Shown in pieces: positions 42,810 to 50,861 of a stretch of 64,000 bases of DNA. This DNA comes from Rhizobiales bacterium 62-47. GTDB lineage: Bacteria; Pseudomonadota; Alphaproteobacteria; Rhizobiales; Xanthobacteraceae. The DNA is taken from the NCBI GenBank assembly GCA_001899255.1, contig MKVX01000018.1:1055150-1119149 (forward strand), written 5' to 3'. Under the pieces are notes generated by a model. That model was not told the origin of the DNA, did not search any database, and saw only the letters and a program-made list of their open reading frames with translations. The stretch's first letter is position 1. Every line of letters starts with the position of its first letter. Both the position numbers and the translations under genes were made by a program.

Positions 42810-45323
42810 TCAGCATCGCGGCACGTTCGGCGGGCACTTCTTGGCTGCCGGCGCAGGCGCGGCCGGGCGTGGCGGCGGGGCCGGACGCGCCATCGGCGGG
42901 GGAGCCGGCCGGGCCATGGGAGGCGGAGCGGCCCGCGGCGGCGGTGGCGCCATGCGAGGCGGAGGTGGCGGTGCTGCCCGCGGTGGCGGAGGCGGTGCCA
43001 TGCGGGGCGGTGGCGCAGCGCGCGGTGGCGGCGGGGCCATCCGGGGCGGCGGTGCGGCGCGTGGCGGCGGAGCGGCGCGCGGCGGGGCGGCTTGCGGCGG
43101 TGGGGCCGGCCGTGCGGCCGGTGCCGTTCGTGCGGACGGCGGAGCGGCCATCCGAGGCGGCTGGGCTTGCGGCGGCGCAGTCCGCGCAGCCGGGCCACCC
43201 GGACGCTGGGCCTGAGGATTGACCGGAGCCGGAGCGGCACCCGGCCTTGCGCCCGGCCCTTGTCTTGCTCCCGGAGCAGGCGTCCCCACAGGCGCAGCGG
43301 TTGCCGGGGCTGTCGCCGAAGGCGGCGAGGCTCCGCCTGGAAGTATTCGACCCGGAGGTATTGCACCCGGCGCACCCGGCCCTGCCCGATTCGGACCACG
43401 ACCCGCCTGAGGTGAACCAGCCGGCGCGCCGTTGGCGCCGGGAACGGGCAACGCATTCCCTCTCTGCAATTGATTGGGCGCACCCGCACCTCCAGGTGTT
43501 GGCTGACCGGGGCGTGCCCCAGGCGCGAGCCGCTGTCCTGTCGCAGGCGCAGCCCCCGGAGCCGCCGTTGGCGGTTGCGGCGCGCCGCCACCCTGCACCG
43601 GCGTGGTAACGGCAGGAGCCGCTCCGCGCGGTCCACGTGGGCCGGCTCCCGGAGTAAGCGCCGTATTTCGGGCAGCCGGATTGATCGTCGCACTTGCCGG
43701 GACCGGCGCTTTGCCCTGCTGGATCAGGCTCGCCCTTTGTGCCACTGCCGCCGGCAATGCCGCTGTCGCGTTCTGCGTGCCGATTTGGCCGCCGGGTGCC
43801 CTCGCGCCAGCCGCAGCGTTGGACGCAGCCGGATTCACCAGCGGCGCCGCCGGATTCAGCGTGCCCGCGGGAGCCGGACGATTGATGACGTTATTAATCA
43901 CCGTCGTGTTGTGGATGTTGTTGTAGATAATGTTGTTCGGCGGCGGCCGGACATAGACCGGTGGACGCACATAGATCGGAATCGGGACGAAGAACGGACG
44001 CGGCAAAAAGAACAATCCGATCGGCGGCGGCGGCGGCTCCAGCACGATAAAATCCGGCGGCGGCGGCGGCAGGAAAAAGACCGGAGGCGGTGGCGGCGGT
44101 GCAAAGCCGAATTCCGGATCGCTGAACATCAGCACCGGCCGATCGACATAGACGATCTCGTCCGGAGGCGGTGGCGGCACATCGTAATCCAGCATCGCGA
44201 ACGATGACGGCGGCTCAAGCGGCGCCGTCAAAATCGTCAACCGGCGACGTGCATCGGCAGCGTGCGGGCCGCGCGGATAACGCCGCAGATACGACCAATA
44301 GGCGTCCGGCGTGTCGGCGCGGTAAGTGCGCCGCCAGGTGATGGCTTCGCGCCGCGCGGCGACGATCGCCCGCACCCGCTTTGCCATCGGGTCCTGCGGG
44401 TAAGCCGCGAGGAAATCCTCGTAACCTTGCAGTGTGTCGCGTTCGACCGCGACGACGTAAGCATCCGCCGCGCCGAGATCGCGCATCGGCTTGTCGCGCA
44501 GCGCCGCGGTCTGATCCGGCGTGGCCGTTTGCGGCGCATCCGGTGCGCGGTCGAAGAACATGAACTGCGCATCGACCTTCTGCGTATCCCACGGCACCTG
44601 AGCGCCCTTGGTGTTTTCGTTGACGCGCAGCCGCACGCGATTGAACAGCTCGGGCAGCGGCAAGCCGCCAGCGCGGATCATTTCGGCCAGCGCCTGAGCA
44701 TAGGCGCCGTAAGGCCCCTGCTCTTCCGGTGCCACCGTACCCGGCGCGGCGTTGAAGGCGACCAGCATGCGCGGATTGGGCTCGACAAGCGCAAGGCCGC
44801 TGGCGATCGATTGGCCGCCTTCGATGAACGGCTGCTCGCGGGCCAGATCCAGCACGACAATGCTGAGCTTCAGCGGCAGCGCGGTGAGCTGGCGCATGTA
44901 ATCGCTGATGCGGAGCCCTTCGATCGGAATGTCGGTATCGCGCGCAATCGTGGAATCGACCGGAATGAAATAGTTCTCGCCGGCAAGCTGGATGCCGTAC
45001 CCCGCGAGATACACCACCGCAACGGTATCCGGGCCGGATGCTTCCGCCTTCTTGACGAAATCGCGGAACGCTCCGCGCAACGTATCGCCGTCGAGGTCGC
45101 GGGCGCCCGCGACATCGAAACCTGCCGCCTGCAGTGTCTGGGCGATCAGGCCACCGTCGTTCGCGGCAGTCGCGAGCGGTACCTTGGTATAAGCGCCGTT
45201 GCCGATCACCAGCGCGATGCGCTTTTCCTGCTGCTGCGCAGAAGCGCTATCGGGACTGACGGCAAACGCGACCAAAAGCAGCAGGCAGGTCGCGACGATC
45301 GAGAGGCTTCGGTGCAGGCGCAT
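42810..45323 (-). CDS. Secreted caspase-fold (peptidase C14) protein with Pro/Ala-rich tail, probable pseudoenzyme
   Basis: An 837-residue exported protein. A signal peptide (residues 1–29, ending SASA) precedes a caspase p20-like domain (about 34–260: KRIALVIGNGAYTKVPL, VAVVYLAGYGIQLAGENYFI). At the catalytic histidine position (normally G-H-G) stands Tyr109, and where D-A-C-R is usual the sequence reads D-L-A-R (159–162), with Ala161 at the nucleophile. Both catalytic residues are therefore missing. A middle region has repeat-like helices and then proline clusters (PPPPPDEIVYVD, PIPIYVRPPVYVRPP). The last 270 or so residues are almost wholly Pro, Ala, Gly, Arg and Gln. GGAGAG lies just before ATG 45323, fixing the start. 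Function unknown; a scaffold or binding role in the periplasm is an inference. Confidence 0.8.
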   Translation of the reverse strand: MRLHRSLSIVATCLLLLVAFAVSPDSASAQQQEKRIALVIGNGAYTKVPLATAANDGGLIAQTLQAAGFDVAGARDLDGDTLRGAFRDFVKKAEASGPDTVAVVYLAGYGIQLAGENYFIPVDSTIARDTDIPIEGLRISDYMRQLTALPLKLSIVVLDLAREQPFIEGGQSIASGLALVEPNPRMLVAFNAAPGTVAPEEQGPYGAYAQALAEMIRAGGLPLPELFNRVRLRVNENTKGAQVPWDTQKVDAQFMFFDRAPDAPQTATPDQTAALRDKPMRDLGAADAYVVAVERDTLQGYEDFLAAYPQDPMAKRVRAIVAARREAITWRRTYRADTPDAYWSYLRRYPRGPHAADARRRLTILTAPLEPPSSFAMLDYDVPPPPPDEIVYVDRPVLMFSDPEFGFAPPPPPPVFFLPPPPPDFIVLEPPPPPIGLFFLPRPFFVPIPIYVRPPVYVRPPPNNIIYNNIHNTTVINNVINRPAPAGTLNPAAPLVNPAASNAAAGARAPGGQIGTQNATAALPAAVAQRASLIQQGKAPVPASATINPAARNTALTPGAGPRGPRGAAPAVTTPVQGGGAPQPPTAAPGAAPATGQRLAPGARPGQPTPGGAGAPNQLQRGNALPVPGANGAPAGSPQAGRGPNRAGPGAPGAIPPGRILPGGASPPSATAPATAAPVGTPAPGARQGPGARPGAAPAPVNPQAQRPGGPAARTAPPQAQPPRMAAPPSARTAPAARPAPPPQAAPPRAAPPPRAAPPPRMAPPPPRAAPPPRMAPPPPPRAAPPPPPRMAPPPPRAAPPPMARPAPPPMARPAPPPRPAAPAPAAKKCPPNVPRC
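42880..43180. repeat. Degenerate low-complexity repeat within the pseudo-caspase gene
   Basis: On the + strand the DNA is a run of GGCGG/GGCGC-type units. It encodes, on the minus strand, irregular copies of PPRAAPPPRMAPPP. Units are imperfect and vary in length, so this is a coding low-complexity tract prone to slippage, not a CRISPR or intergenic array. Confidence 0.7.
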
Positions 45324-45499
45324 ATTCTCTCCGCCTTCATCAACATCGAAATTAAAGAGCCTCGCGCATTCAGCGCGCTGCTGGCTGAACAGAATTTGAA
45401 CGAAAGTCGTTCCGAGTAAGGCAGTTCCACAACAAACGAACCGGCCGGCTTGCGCCGCCACGGCGAGATAGCTCAAATCAAACAGCGAGGAGCTTTGCC

Positions 45500-48400
45500 T
45501 CAGATTGTCTGGACGTCAACAACGCCCGACACCGCCTTGATGGCTCCGGCGATCTGCGGCGAGACCTTGTAGCGGCCGGGCAGCTTCATTTCGACTTCGG
45601 TTTCGAGGTCGAGCATCAGCACCAGCGACACGTCGCCTTCGCCGGCGGTGCGCCCCTGCGGAGCCGCAGCACCGGTGCCGCCTGCCGGGCCTTGCAGCCG
45701 CTTGGCGATCGACTCCAGCGACTTGGTGTTACGCAGGAATATCCGCAGCCCTTTTTGCGTCTTGGCGGCAGCATCGTCGAGCGGCTCGGCGTGCAGCACG
45801 CGCGCGCGCACCTCCTCGCCCTGCAGTTCCGCGCCCAACTGCAACAGCACGGCCGCGCCCGGCTCCAGCACCTCGCGGAACTGCGCCAGGCCTTCGGAGA
45901 ACAGCACGGCCTCGAAATGCCCGGTGGGATCGGACAGCCCGATGATGCCCATCTTGTTGCCGGTTTTGGTGCGCCGCTCCATGCGCGACACCACGGTCGC
46001 CGCGACCTTGCCGGCCGTCGCGCCGGTCTTCACCGCGCGCGAGAATTCGGCCCAGGACTGCACCCGCAGCCGCTTCAACACTGTCGCGTAGTCATCCAGC
46101 GGATGGCCGGACAGGAAGAAGCCGATGGCGTCGTATTCGCGGCGCAGGCGCTCCGCAGGCAGCCACGCATCGATGGCCGGCAACATGACGCTCGGTGCAT
46201 CCGCCATGCCGCCGAACATGTCGTTCTGGCCGGACGTCGCAGCCTCGTGGCCGCGCTGGCTGGCCGCGAGAATAGCTTCGGCGCCCGCGAACGCGCGCGC
46301 CCGATTGCTTTCGATGGTGTCGAACGCGCCGGCCGCAGCGAGACTTTCGATGACCCGCTTGTTAATGGCGCGCGGATTCACCCGTCCGGCGAAGTCGGCC
46401 AGCGAGGTAAACGCGGCGTTCTGCCGTGCCTCGACGATCTGCTCCACGGCATGCGCACCGACGCCCTTCAACCCTGCCAGCGCGTAGTAGATCGTGTTCT
46501 CGCCAACCTCGAATGTCGCGCCGGAGCGATTGACCGACGGCGCCTCGACCTTGATGCCGAGCCGTTGCGCCTCGGCACGAAATTCCGACAGCTTGTCGGT
46601 GTTGCTCATGTCGAGCGTCATCGACGCGGCGATGAATTCGACCGGATAGTGCGCCTTCATGTACGCGGTCTGGTAAGAGACCAGCGCATAGGCCGCCGCG
46701 TGGCTCTTGTTGAAGCCGTAGTCGGCGAACTTCGCCAGCAATTCGAAAATGGTATCGGCCTGCGCTTGCTGCACGCCGTTCTTGACCGCGCCGGCGACGA
46801 AGATCGCGCGCTGCTTTTCCATTTCGGCGCGGATCTTCTTGCCCATCGCGCGGCGCAGCAGGTCGGCGTCGCCGAGCGAATAACCCGCCATCACCTGCGC
46901 GATCTGCATCACCTGTTCCTGATAGATGATGACGCCGAACGTCTCCTTGAGAATCGGCTCCAGCATCGGGTGCAGATATTCCGGCTCCTCTTCTCCATGC
47001 TTGCGCGCGCAATAGGTCGGGATGTTCGCCATCGGACCCGGCCGATACAGCGCCACCAACGCGATGATGTCCTCGAAGCGGTCCGGCCGCATGTCGACCA
47101 GTGCGCGCCGCATGCCCTGACTTTCAACCTGGAACACGCCGACCACATCGCCGCGCGTCAACATCTGATAGGTCGGCGCGTCATCGAGCGGCAGCGTTGA
47201 GAGGTCGATGTGAATGTTGCGCTGCTTGAGCAACTTCACCGCGACGTCGAGCACTGTCAGCGTCTTGAGGCCGAGGAAGTCGAACTTCACCAGCCCCGCC
47301 GGCTCGACCCATTTCATGTTGAACTGCGTCACCGGCATATCGGATTTGGGATCGCGATAGAGCGGCACGAGATCGCTCAGGGGCCGATCGCCGATCACGA
47401 TGCCGGCGGCGTGGGTCGAGGCGTGACGATTGAGCCCTTCGAGCTTCTGCGCGATGGCGAACGCGCGCGCCACCACCGGATCTTCGTCGCGGAAGGCCTG
47501 CAGCTTCGGCTCGCTCTCGATCGCCGCCGACAACGTCACCGGTGCCGCGGGATTCTGCGGCACCAGTTTGGTCAGCTTGTCGACCTGCCCGTAAGGCATC
47601 TGCAATACGCGGCCAACGTCGCGCAGCACGCCGCGCGCCTGCAACGTACCGAACGTGATGATCTGCGCGACATGATCGCGGCCGTAACGCTGCTGTACGT
47701 AGTCGATGACTTCGCCGCGCCGGTCCTGGCAGAAATCGATGTCGAAGTCCGGCATCGACACGCGTTCGGGATTGAGGAAGCGCTCGAACAGCAGGCCGAA
47801 GCGGATCGGATCGAGGTCGGTGATGGTCAGCGCATACGCCACCAAAGAACCGGCGCCGGAGCCTCGCCCCGGCCCGACCGGAATGCCCTTCGACTTCGCG
47901 TGCTTGATGAAATCGGACACGATGAGGAAGTAGCCCGAATATTTCATGCGGGTGATGACATCGAGTTCGAAGTTCAGCCGCGCATTGTAGTCTTCCTCGC
48001 TGGCGCCCTGCGACAGGCCATGCAGCTTCAGCCGGCGCGCAAGACCCTCCTCGGCCTGCCGGCGCAATTCGGCCGCCTCCTCGCGCTCGGCATCGGCGCC
48101 GCTGGTGTTGGCGTCGACAGTAAAGTGCGGCAGGATCGGCTTGCGCGTGCGCGGACGGAACGCGCAGCGCGACGCGATCTCGACCGTGGAGGCCAGCGCT
48201 TCCGGCAGATCGGCGAACAGTACCGCCATCTCGGCGCGCGTCTTGAACCGATGATCCGGAGTCAACTGGTCGCGATCGGCTTCGGCGAGCAGCCGGCCGC
48301 CGGCGATGCACAGCAAGGCGTCGTGCGCTTCATAATCGTCGGCACTGGCGAAGTACGGCTCATTGGTCGCCACCAACGGCAGACCCTTAGCGTAGGCCAG

Positions 48401-49015
48401 ATCGATCAGGCCGGGCTCGGCGCGGCGTTCGCGCTCGACGCCGTGGCGCTGAAGCTCGATGTACAGCCGGTCGCCGAACAGCCCCGCCAGTTGGTCACAC
48501 CGTTGTGCCGCCAGCGCCGCATGATCGGCAGTGAGCGCCACGGCCAGCGGTCCCTCCGGGCCGCCGGTCAGCGCGATCAATCCTTCGGTTTCGTTTTCGA
48601 GCCACGCCAGCTTGATATGCGGCGTCTGGTTCACCGGCGTTTCAAGGAACGCACGCGAGTTGAGACGCATCAGGCTGCGATAGCCCTGCTCGCGCGACGC
48701 AAGCAGCACGATCCGCGACGGGGCGGTTACAGCGCTGGCGCGGGCATTGGGATCCTGATCGCCGAAATCGATGCCCAGTTCGCAGCCGACGATCGGCTGG
48801 ATGCCGTAACCGACAAGCTTCTCGGAGAATTCCAGCGCGCCGAACAGATTGTCGGTATCGGTCAACGCCAGGGCCGGCTGCCGGTCCGCCTTGGCGAGTT
48901 CGGCGAGCTTCTGCACCTTCATCGCGCCACGCAGCAGCGAATACGCCGAGTGGACGTGCAGGTGAATAAATCCGGGGCCTGCGGTCACAGGCGTCGACGT
49001 ATCGGTCTTGGGCAT
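45500..49015 (-). CDS. dnaE: DNA polymerase III alpha subunit
   Basis: A 1171-residue replicative polymerase of the DnaE1 type. The N-terminal PHP domain (FIHLHVHSAYSLLRGAMK, about residues 16–200) is followed by the C-family polymerase core. GPGRGSGAGSLVAYAL and MPDFDIDFCQDRRGEVIDYV (catalytic aspartates near residues 421–423) lie in the palm. A helix-hairpin-helix region (LAGLKGVGAHAVEQIVEAR) and an OB-fold (VAATVVSRMERRTKTGNKMGII) follow. Full length, start MPKTDTS at 49015. The gene upstream on the same strand is a predicted SOS-controlled small membrane peptide. Confidence 0.98.
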   Translation of the reverse strand: MPKTDTSTPVTAGPGFIHLHVHSAYSLLRGAMKVQKLAELAKADRQPALALTDTDNLFGALEFSEKLVGYGIQPIVGCELGIDFGDQDPNARASAVTAPSRIVLLASREQGYRSLMRLNSRAFLETPVNQTPHIKLAWLENETEGLIALTGGPEGPLAVALTADHAALAAQRCDQLAGLFGDRLYIELQRHGVERERRAEPGLIDLAYAKGLPLVATNEPYFASADDYEAHDALLCIAGGRLLAEADRDQLTPDHRFKTRAEMAVLFADLPEALASTVEIASRCAFRPRTRKPILPHFTVDANTSGADAEREEAAELRRQAEEGLARRLKLHGLSQGASEEDYNARLNFELDVITRMKYSGYFLIVSDFIKHAKSKGIPVGPGRGSGAGSLVAYALTITDLDPIRFGLLFERFLNPERVSMPDFDIDFCQDRRGEVIDYVQQRYGRDHVAQIITFGTLQARGVLRDVGRVLQMPYGQVDKLTKLVPQNPAAPVTLSAAIESEPKLQAFRDEDPVVARAFAIAQKLEGLNRHASTHAAGIVIGDRPLSDLVPLYRDPKSDMPVTQFNMKWVEPAGLVKFDFLGLKTLTVLDVAVKLLKQRNIHIDLSTLPLDDAPTYQMLTRGDVVGVFQVESQGMRRALVDMRPDRFEDIIALVALYRPGPMANIPTYCARKHGEEEPEYLHPMLEPILKETFGVIIYQEQVMQIAQVMAGYSLGDADLLRRAMGKKIRAEMEKQRAIFVAGAVKNGVQQAQADTIFELLAKFADYGFNKSHAAAYALVSYQTAYMKAHYPVEFIAASMTLDMSNTDKLSEFRAEAQRLGIKVEAPSVNRSGATFEVGENTIYYALAGLKGVGAHAVEQIVEARQNAAFTSLADFAGRVNPRAINKRVIESLAAAGAFDTIESNRARAFAGAEAILAASQRGHEAATSGQNDMFGGMADAPSVMLPAIDAWLPAERLRREYDAIGFFLSGHPLDDYATVLKRLRVQSWAEFSRAVKTGATAGKVAATVVSRMERRTKTGNKMGIIGLSDPTGHFEAVLFSEGLAQFREVLEPGAAVLLQLGAELQGEEVRARVLHAEPLDDAAAKTQKGLRIFLRNTKSLESIAKRLQGPAGGTGAAAPQGRTAGEGDVSLVLMLDLETEVEMKLPGRYKVSPQIAGAIKAVSGVVDVQTI

Positions 49016-49127
49016 CCGCTACTGGCTTTTGTAAACAAGGGGAATGAGACGGCAGAGCGCGACTCGCCGATCATCGTGCGGCGATGCTCCGCCCCTGTCC
49101 ACTTGCAATAGCCTGCTCCCGGTCGCT

Positions 49128-49152
49128 GTCCCGGCTTTCCTCAGGCCGGGAC
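49128..49152 (-). terminator. Hairpin between the small SOS gene and dnaE
   Basis: GTCCCGGC (49128–49135) pairs with GCCGGGAC (49145–49152) around nine bases, 31 bp beyond the small gene's stop. No T-run follows on the minus strand. It may end or stabilise the short SOS transcript before dnaE. Confidence 0.4.
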
Positions 49153-49183
49153 CGAACTGACCTCACCGCGTCACGCCCGGTCA

Positions 49184-49282
49184 TCAGAGCTGCGGGATCA
49201 CCTGTGCCCAAACCGCAACCATCCCCACGAACAAGGTAATCGACGTCAGCGCGGCAGCCTCTTCAACGAACACTTTCAACAT
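49184..49282 (-). CDS. Small (32-residue) single-pass membrane peptide under LexA control, SidA-like candidate
   Basis: A 32-residue peptide. A short amphipathic start (MLKVFVEEAAAL) leads into one hydrophobic helix (about residues 13–29, containing TLFVGMVAVWAQVI) and ends IPQL. A near-ideal GGAGG lies six bases before ATG 49282; an ATG three codons earlier overlaps that site and is less likely. Two exact LexA boxes overlap its predicted promoter, so it should be induced by DNA damage. By size, topology and control it recalls SidA, the 29-residue SOS-induced inner-membrane division inhibitor of Caulobacter that acts on FtsW. The functional parallel is inference: I cannot show homology. It lies 168 bp upstream of dnaE on the same strand. 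Confidence 0.75.
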   Translation of the reverse strand: MLKVFVEEAAALTSITLFVGMVAVWAQVIPQL

Positions 49283-49296
49283 ATTCGCCTCCATGA

Positions 49297-49311
49297 GAAC
49301 ATAAGACGAAC
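49297..49311 (-). promoter_or_regulatory. LexA operator, proximal box of the small membrane-peptide gene
   Basis: Exact GAAC-N7-GAAC on the + strand (GAAC at 49297–49300 and 49308–49311). It covers the expected transcription start and early leader, 14 bp before the ATG. Confidence 0.85.
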
Positions 49312-49339
49312 ATTGTTCTAGTTTTGTTCTGAGAGTCAA
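49312..49339 (-). promoter_or_regulatory. Candidate promoter of the small SOS gene
   Basis: On the minus strand TTGACT (49334–49339) and AACAAT (49312–49317) are 16 bp apart. LexA box 49315–49329 fills most of the spacer and overlaps the -10, so bound LexA would block polymerase. Transcription would start near 49305, leaving a leader of about 23 nt that contains GGAGG. Confidence 0.6.
49315..49329 (-). promoter_or_regulatory. LexA operator, distal box of the small membrane-peptide gene
   Basis: Exact GTTC-N7-GTTC on the + strand (GTTC at 49315–49318 and 49326–49329). With the proximal box it makes a symmetric 15–3–15 bp arrangement around ATT. Confidence 0.85.
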
Positions 49340-49514
49340 GCATCCAATTGAGCTGGAATAAACGACCCTAACAAATGGTTGATACCGTTGCCCCTGCATT
49401 GCGACGACAGCATCGGCGCTGCTCCGGAACGTGAGTTGACCTTAAGCGGCAATACCGGCTTGAGTTTGCATGAAGAATCACAGGACCGGCTGCGGCCGGC
49501 AGCGGAGGTTTAAG

Positions 49515-49778
49515 ATGCGTGCGGCAATTTTGGCGGTATTGGCCCTGGGCGTGACTGCGGCCATCGACGTGGCCCACGCGCAATCGCGGGAGCTCCCTTT
49601 TTGCATGAAGGGCCAAGGCATCGCCGACGCCCACGGCGATTGCAGCTTCGCCACTTACGAGCAGTGTGCGGCCAGCGCCTCGGGGCGCTACAATTATTGT
49701 GACGTGAATCCGTTCTATCGCGGAAATGCGGCACCTGCGCCGGCCCCTCAGCGACGCACACCCAATCGCGGGTACTGA
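49515..49778 (+). CDS. DUF3551-type small secreted cysteine-rich protein (copy 1)
   Basis: An 87-residue exported protein. A signal peptide (about residues 1–22, ending AHA) is followed by a compact domain with the pattern C-x12-C-x7-C-x10-C-x2-NPFY, then a Pro/Ala/Arg-rich tail. The four cysteines should form two periplasmic disulfides. GGAGG lies shortly before ATG 49515, fixing the start over a Met 15 codons upstream. The second copy follows 66 bp later on the same strand. DUF3551-like proteins are frequent and multicopy in Bradyrhizobium relatives; their function is unknown. Confidence 0.75.
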   Translation: MRAAILAVLALGVTAAIDVAHAQSRELPFCMKGQGIADAHGDCSFATYEQCAASASGRYNYCDVNPFYRGNAAPAPAPQRRTPNRGY

Positions 49779-49844
49779 CGCCGAGCCTGCGACGGGGGTT
49801 GACGGCGACGCAGTCGCCAATCGGCACGCATAAGGACGCGAACC

Positions 49845-50105
49845 ATGAGGATCCCCGCCGGTTTGCTGACGTTATGGGCAACTGGAATGGCGTTCACCGC
49901 AGTTACGCCGACGAGCGTTCGTGCTGACACCGACTATCCCGTTTGTCTGCACGTGTACGGTCCCGTGACCTACGATGAATGCCGCTACACGTCGATCGCT
50001 CAATGCACTCCGGCGGCCGTTGGCCGCCCGGCGTCGTGCATGATCAATCCATTCTACGCGGGGCCGAACGTTCCGCCTCGACGCAAGCCGCGCTACAACG
50101 GCTAA
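49845..50105 (+). CDS. DUF3551-type small secreted cysteine-rich protein (copy 2)
   Basis: An 86-residue paralogue of the preceding gene. A signal peptide runs to about residue 27 (SVRA), followed by C-x11-C-x7-C-x10-C-x2-NPFY and a basic tail (RRKPRYNG). It shares the cysteine spacing and the NPFY box with copy 1, but little else, so the duplication is old. It converges on lolD with 49 bp between stops. Function unknown. Confidence 0.75.
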   Translation: MRIPAGLLTLWATGMAFTAVTPTSVRADTDYPVCLHVYGPVTYDECRYTSIAQCTPAAVGRPASCMINPFYAGPNVPPRRKPRYNG

Positions 50106-50154
50106 CCGGCGGCATTTCAGCCACCGGTAACCGCTTCCCTGCCGTTTGCGGCGA

Positions 50155-50853
50155 TCAGTCCAGTTCGATGACCTGACCGTTCTCGAGCGAGACGCGGCGA
50201 TCCATTCGCGCCGCAAGGTCCATGTTGTGGGTCGCAATCAACATCGCGACACGCGTGGCGCTGACAAGTTGCATCAGCGCGTGGAAAACATGGTCTGCGG
50301 TATGCGGATCGAGATTTCCAGTCGGCTCGTCCGCCAGCAACACCCGAGGCGCATTGGCGACCGCACGCGCAATCGCGACGCGCTGCTGCTCGCCGCCCGA
50401 CAATTCCGACGGCCGATGCGTGACGCGCGCGTCGAGGCCGAGATAGGCAAGGATTTCGCGCGCGCGATCGGCGGCTTCACTGCGCTTCAGGCCACGGATC
50501 ATCTGCGGCATCATGACGTTTTCCAGCGCTGAGAATTCCGGCAGCAGCCGATGCGACTGATAGACGAACCCGATTTCGGTGCGGCGAATTCTGGTGCGCT
50601 CGGCATCGGACAGGCCTGACGTGGCGTCGCCGCCGACATAGACCTCGCCTTCGTCGGGCTGCTCAAGCAGCCCGGCGATGTGCAGCAAGGTCGATTTGCC
50701 CGATCCGGATGGCGCCACCAGCGCGACCGACTGCCCTGCCCACAGCGCCAGCTTGGCGCCGTCCAAAATCGTCAGCGTCGTCTCGCCCTGCTGATACTGG
50801 CGCCGGATGTCATGCAAATAGACAACCGGAATTTCCTCGGCCTCCTCCGCCAT
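50155..50853 (-). CDS. lolD: Lipoprotein-releasing ABC transporter ATPase LolD
   Basis: A 232-residue ATPase of the Lol system, which extracts lipoproteins from the inner membrane for delivery to LolA. Walker [10 protein letters not shown] (residues 47–55), the signature LSGGEQQRV and Walker [10 protein letters not shown] are intact. The DxxR-type N-terminus ([12 protein letters not shown]) and [11 protein letters not shown] fit the MacB/LolD branch. Start at 50853 ([10 protein letters not shown]), 8 bp after the lolC/E stop; an upstream extension lies inside that gene. Confidence 0.93.
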   Translation of the reverse strand: MAEEAEEIPVVYLHDIRRQYQQGETTLTILDGAKLALWAGQSVALVAPSGSGKSTLLHIAGLLEQPDEGEVYVGGDATSGLSDAERTRIRRTEIGFVYQSHRLLPEFSALENVMMPQMIRGLKRSEAADRAREILAYLGLDARVTHRPSELSGGEQQRVAIARAVANAPRVLLADEPTGNLDPHTADHVFHALMQLVSATRVAMLIATHNMDLAARMDRRVSLENGQVIELD

Positions 50854-50861
50854 CTCAGCCC

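Noticed and set aside
42880-43180. Repeat array resembling a CRISPR or tandem repeat
   Set aside because: Units are irregular, have no spacers of constant length, and encode the Pro/Ala-rich tail in frame.
47210-49111. A 633-codon open frame on the plus strand opposite dnaE
   Set aside because: It is antisense to a clearly functional dnaE and arises from the high GC content and codon bias. It has no recognisable domain, and many similar shadow frames exist in the window.
49427-49441. GAAC-N7-GACC as a third LexA box upstream of the DUF3551 gene
   Set aside because: One of the invariant bases is wrong and no promoter was found around it.
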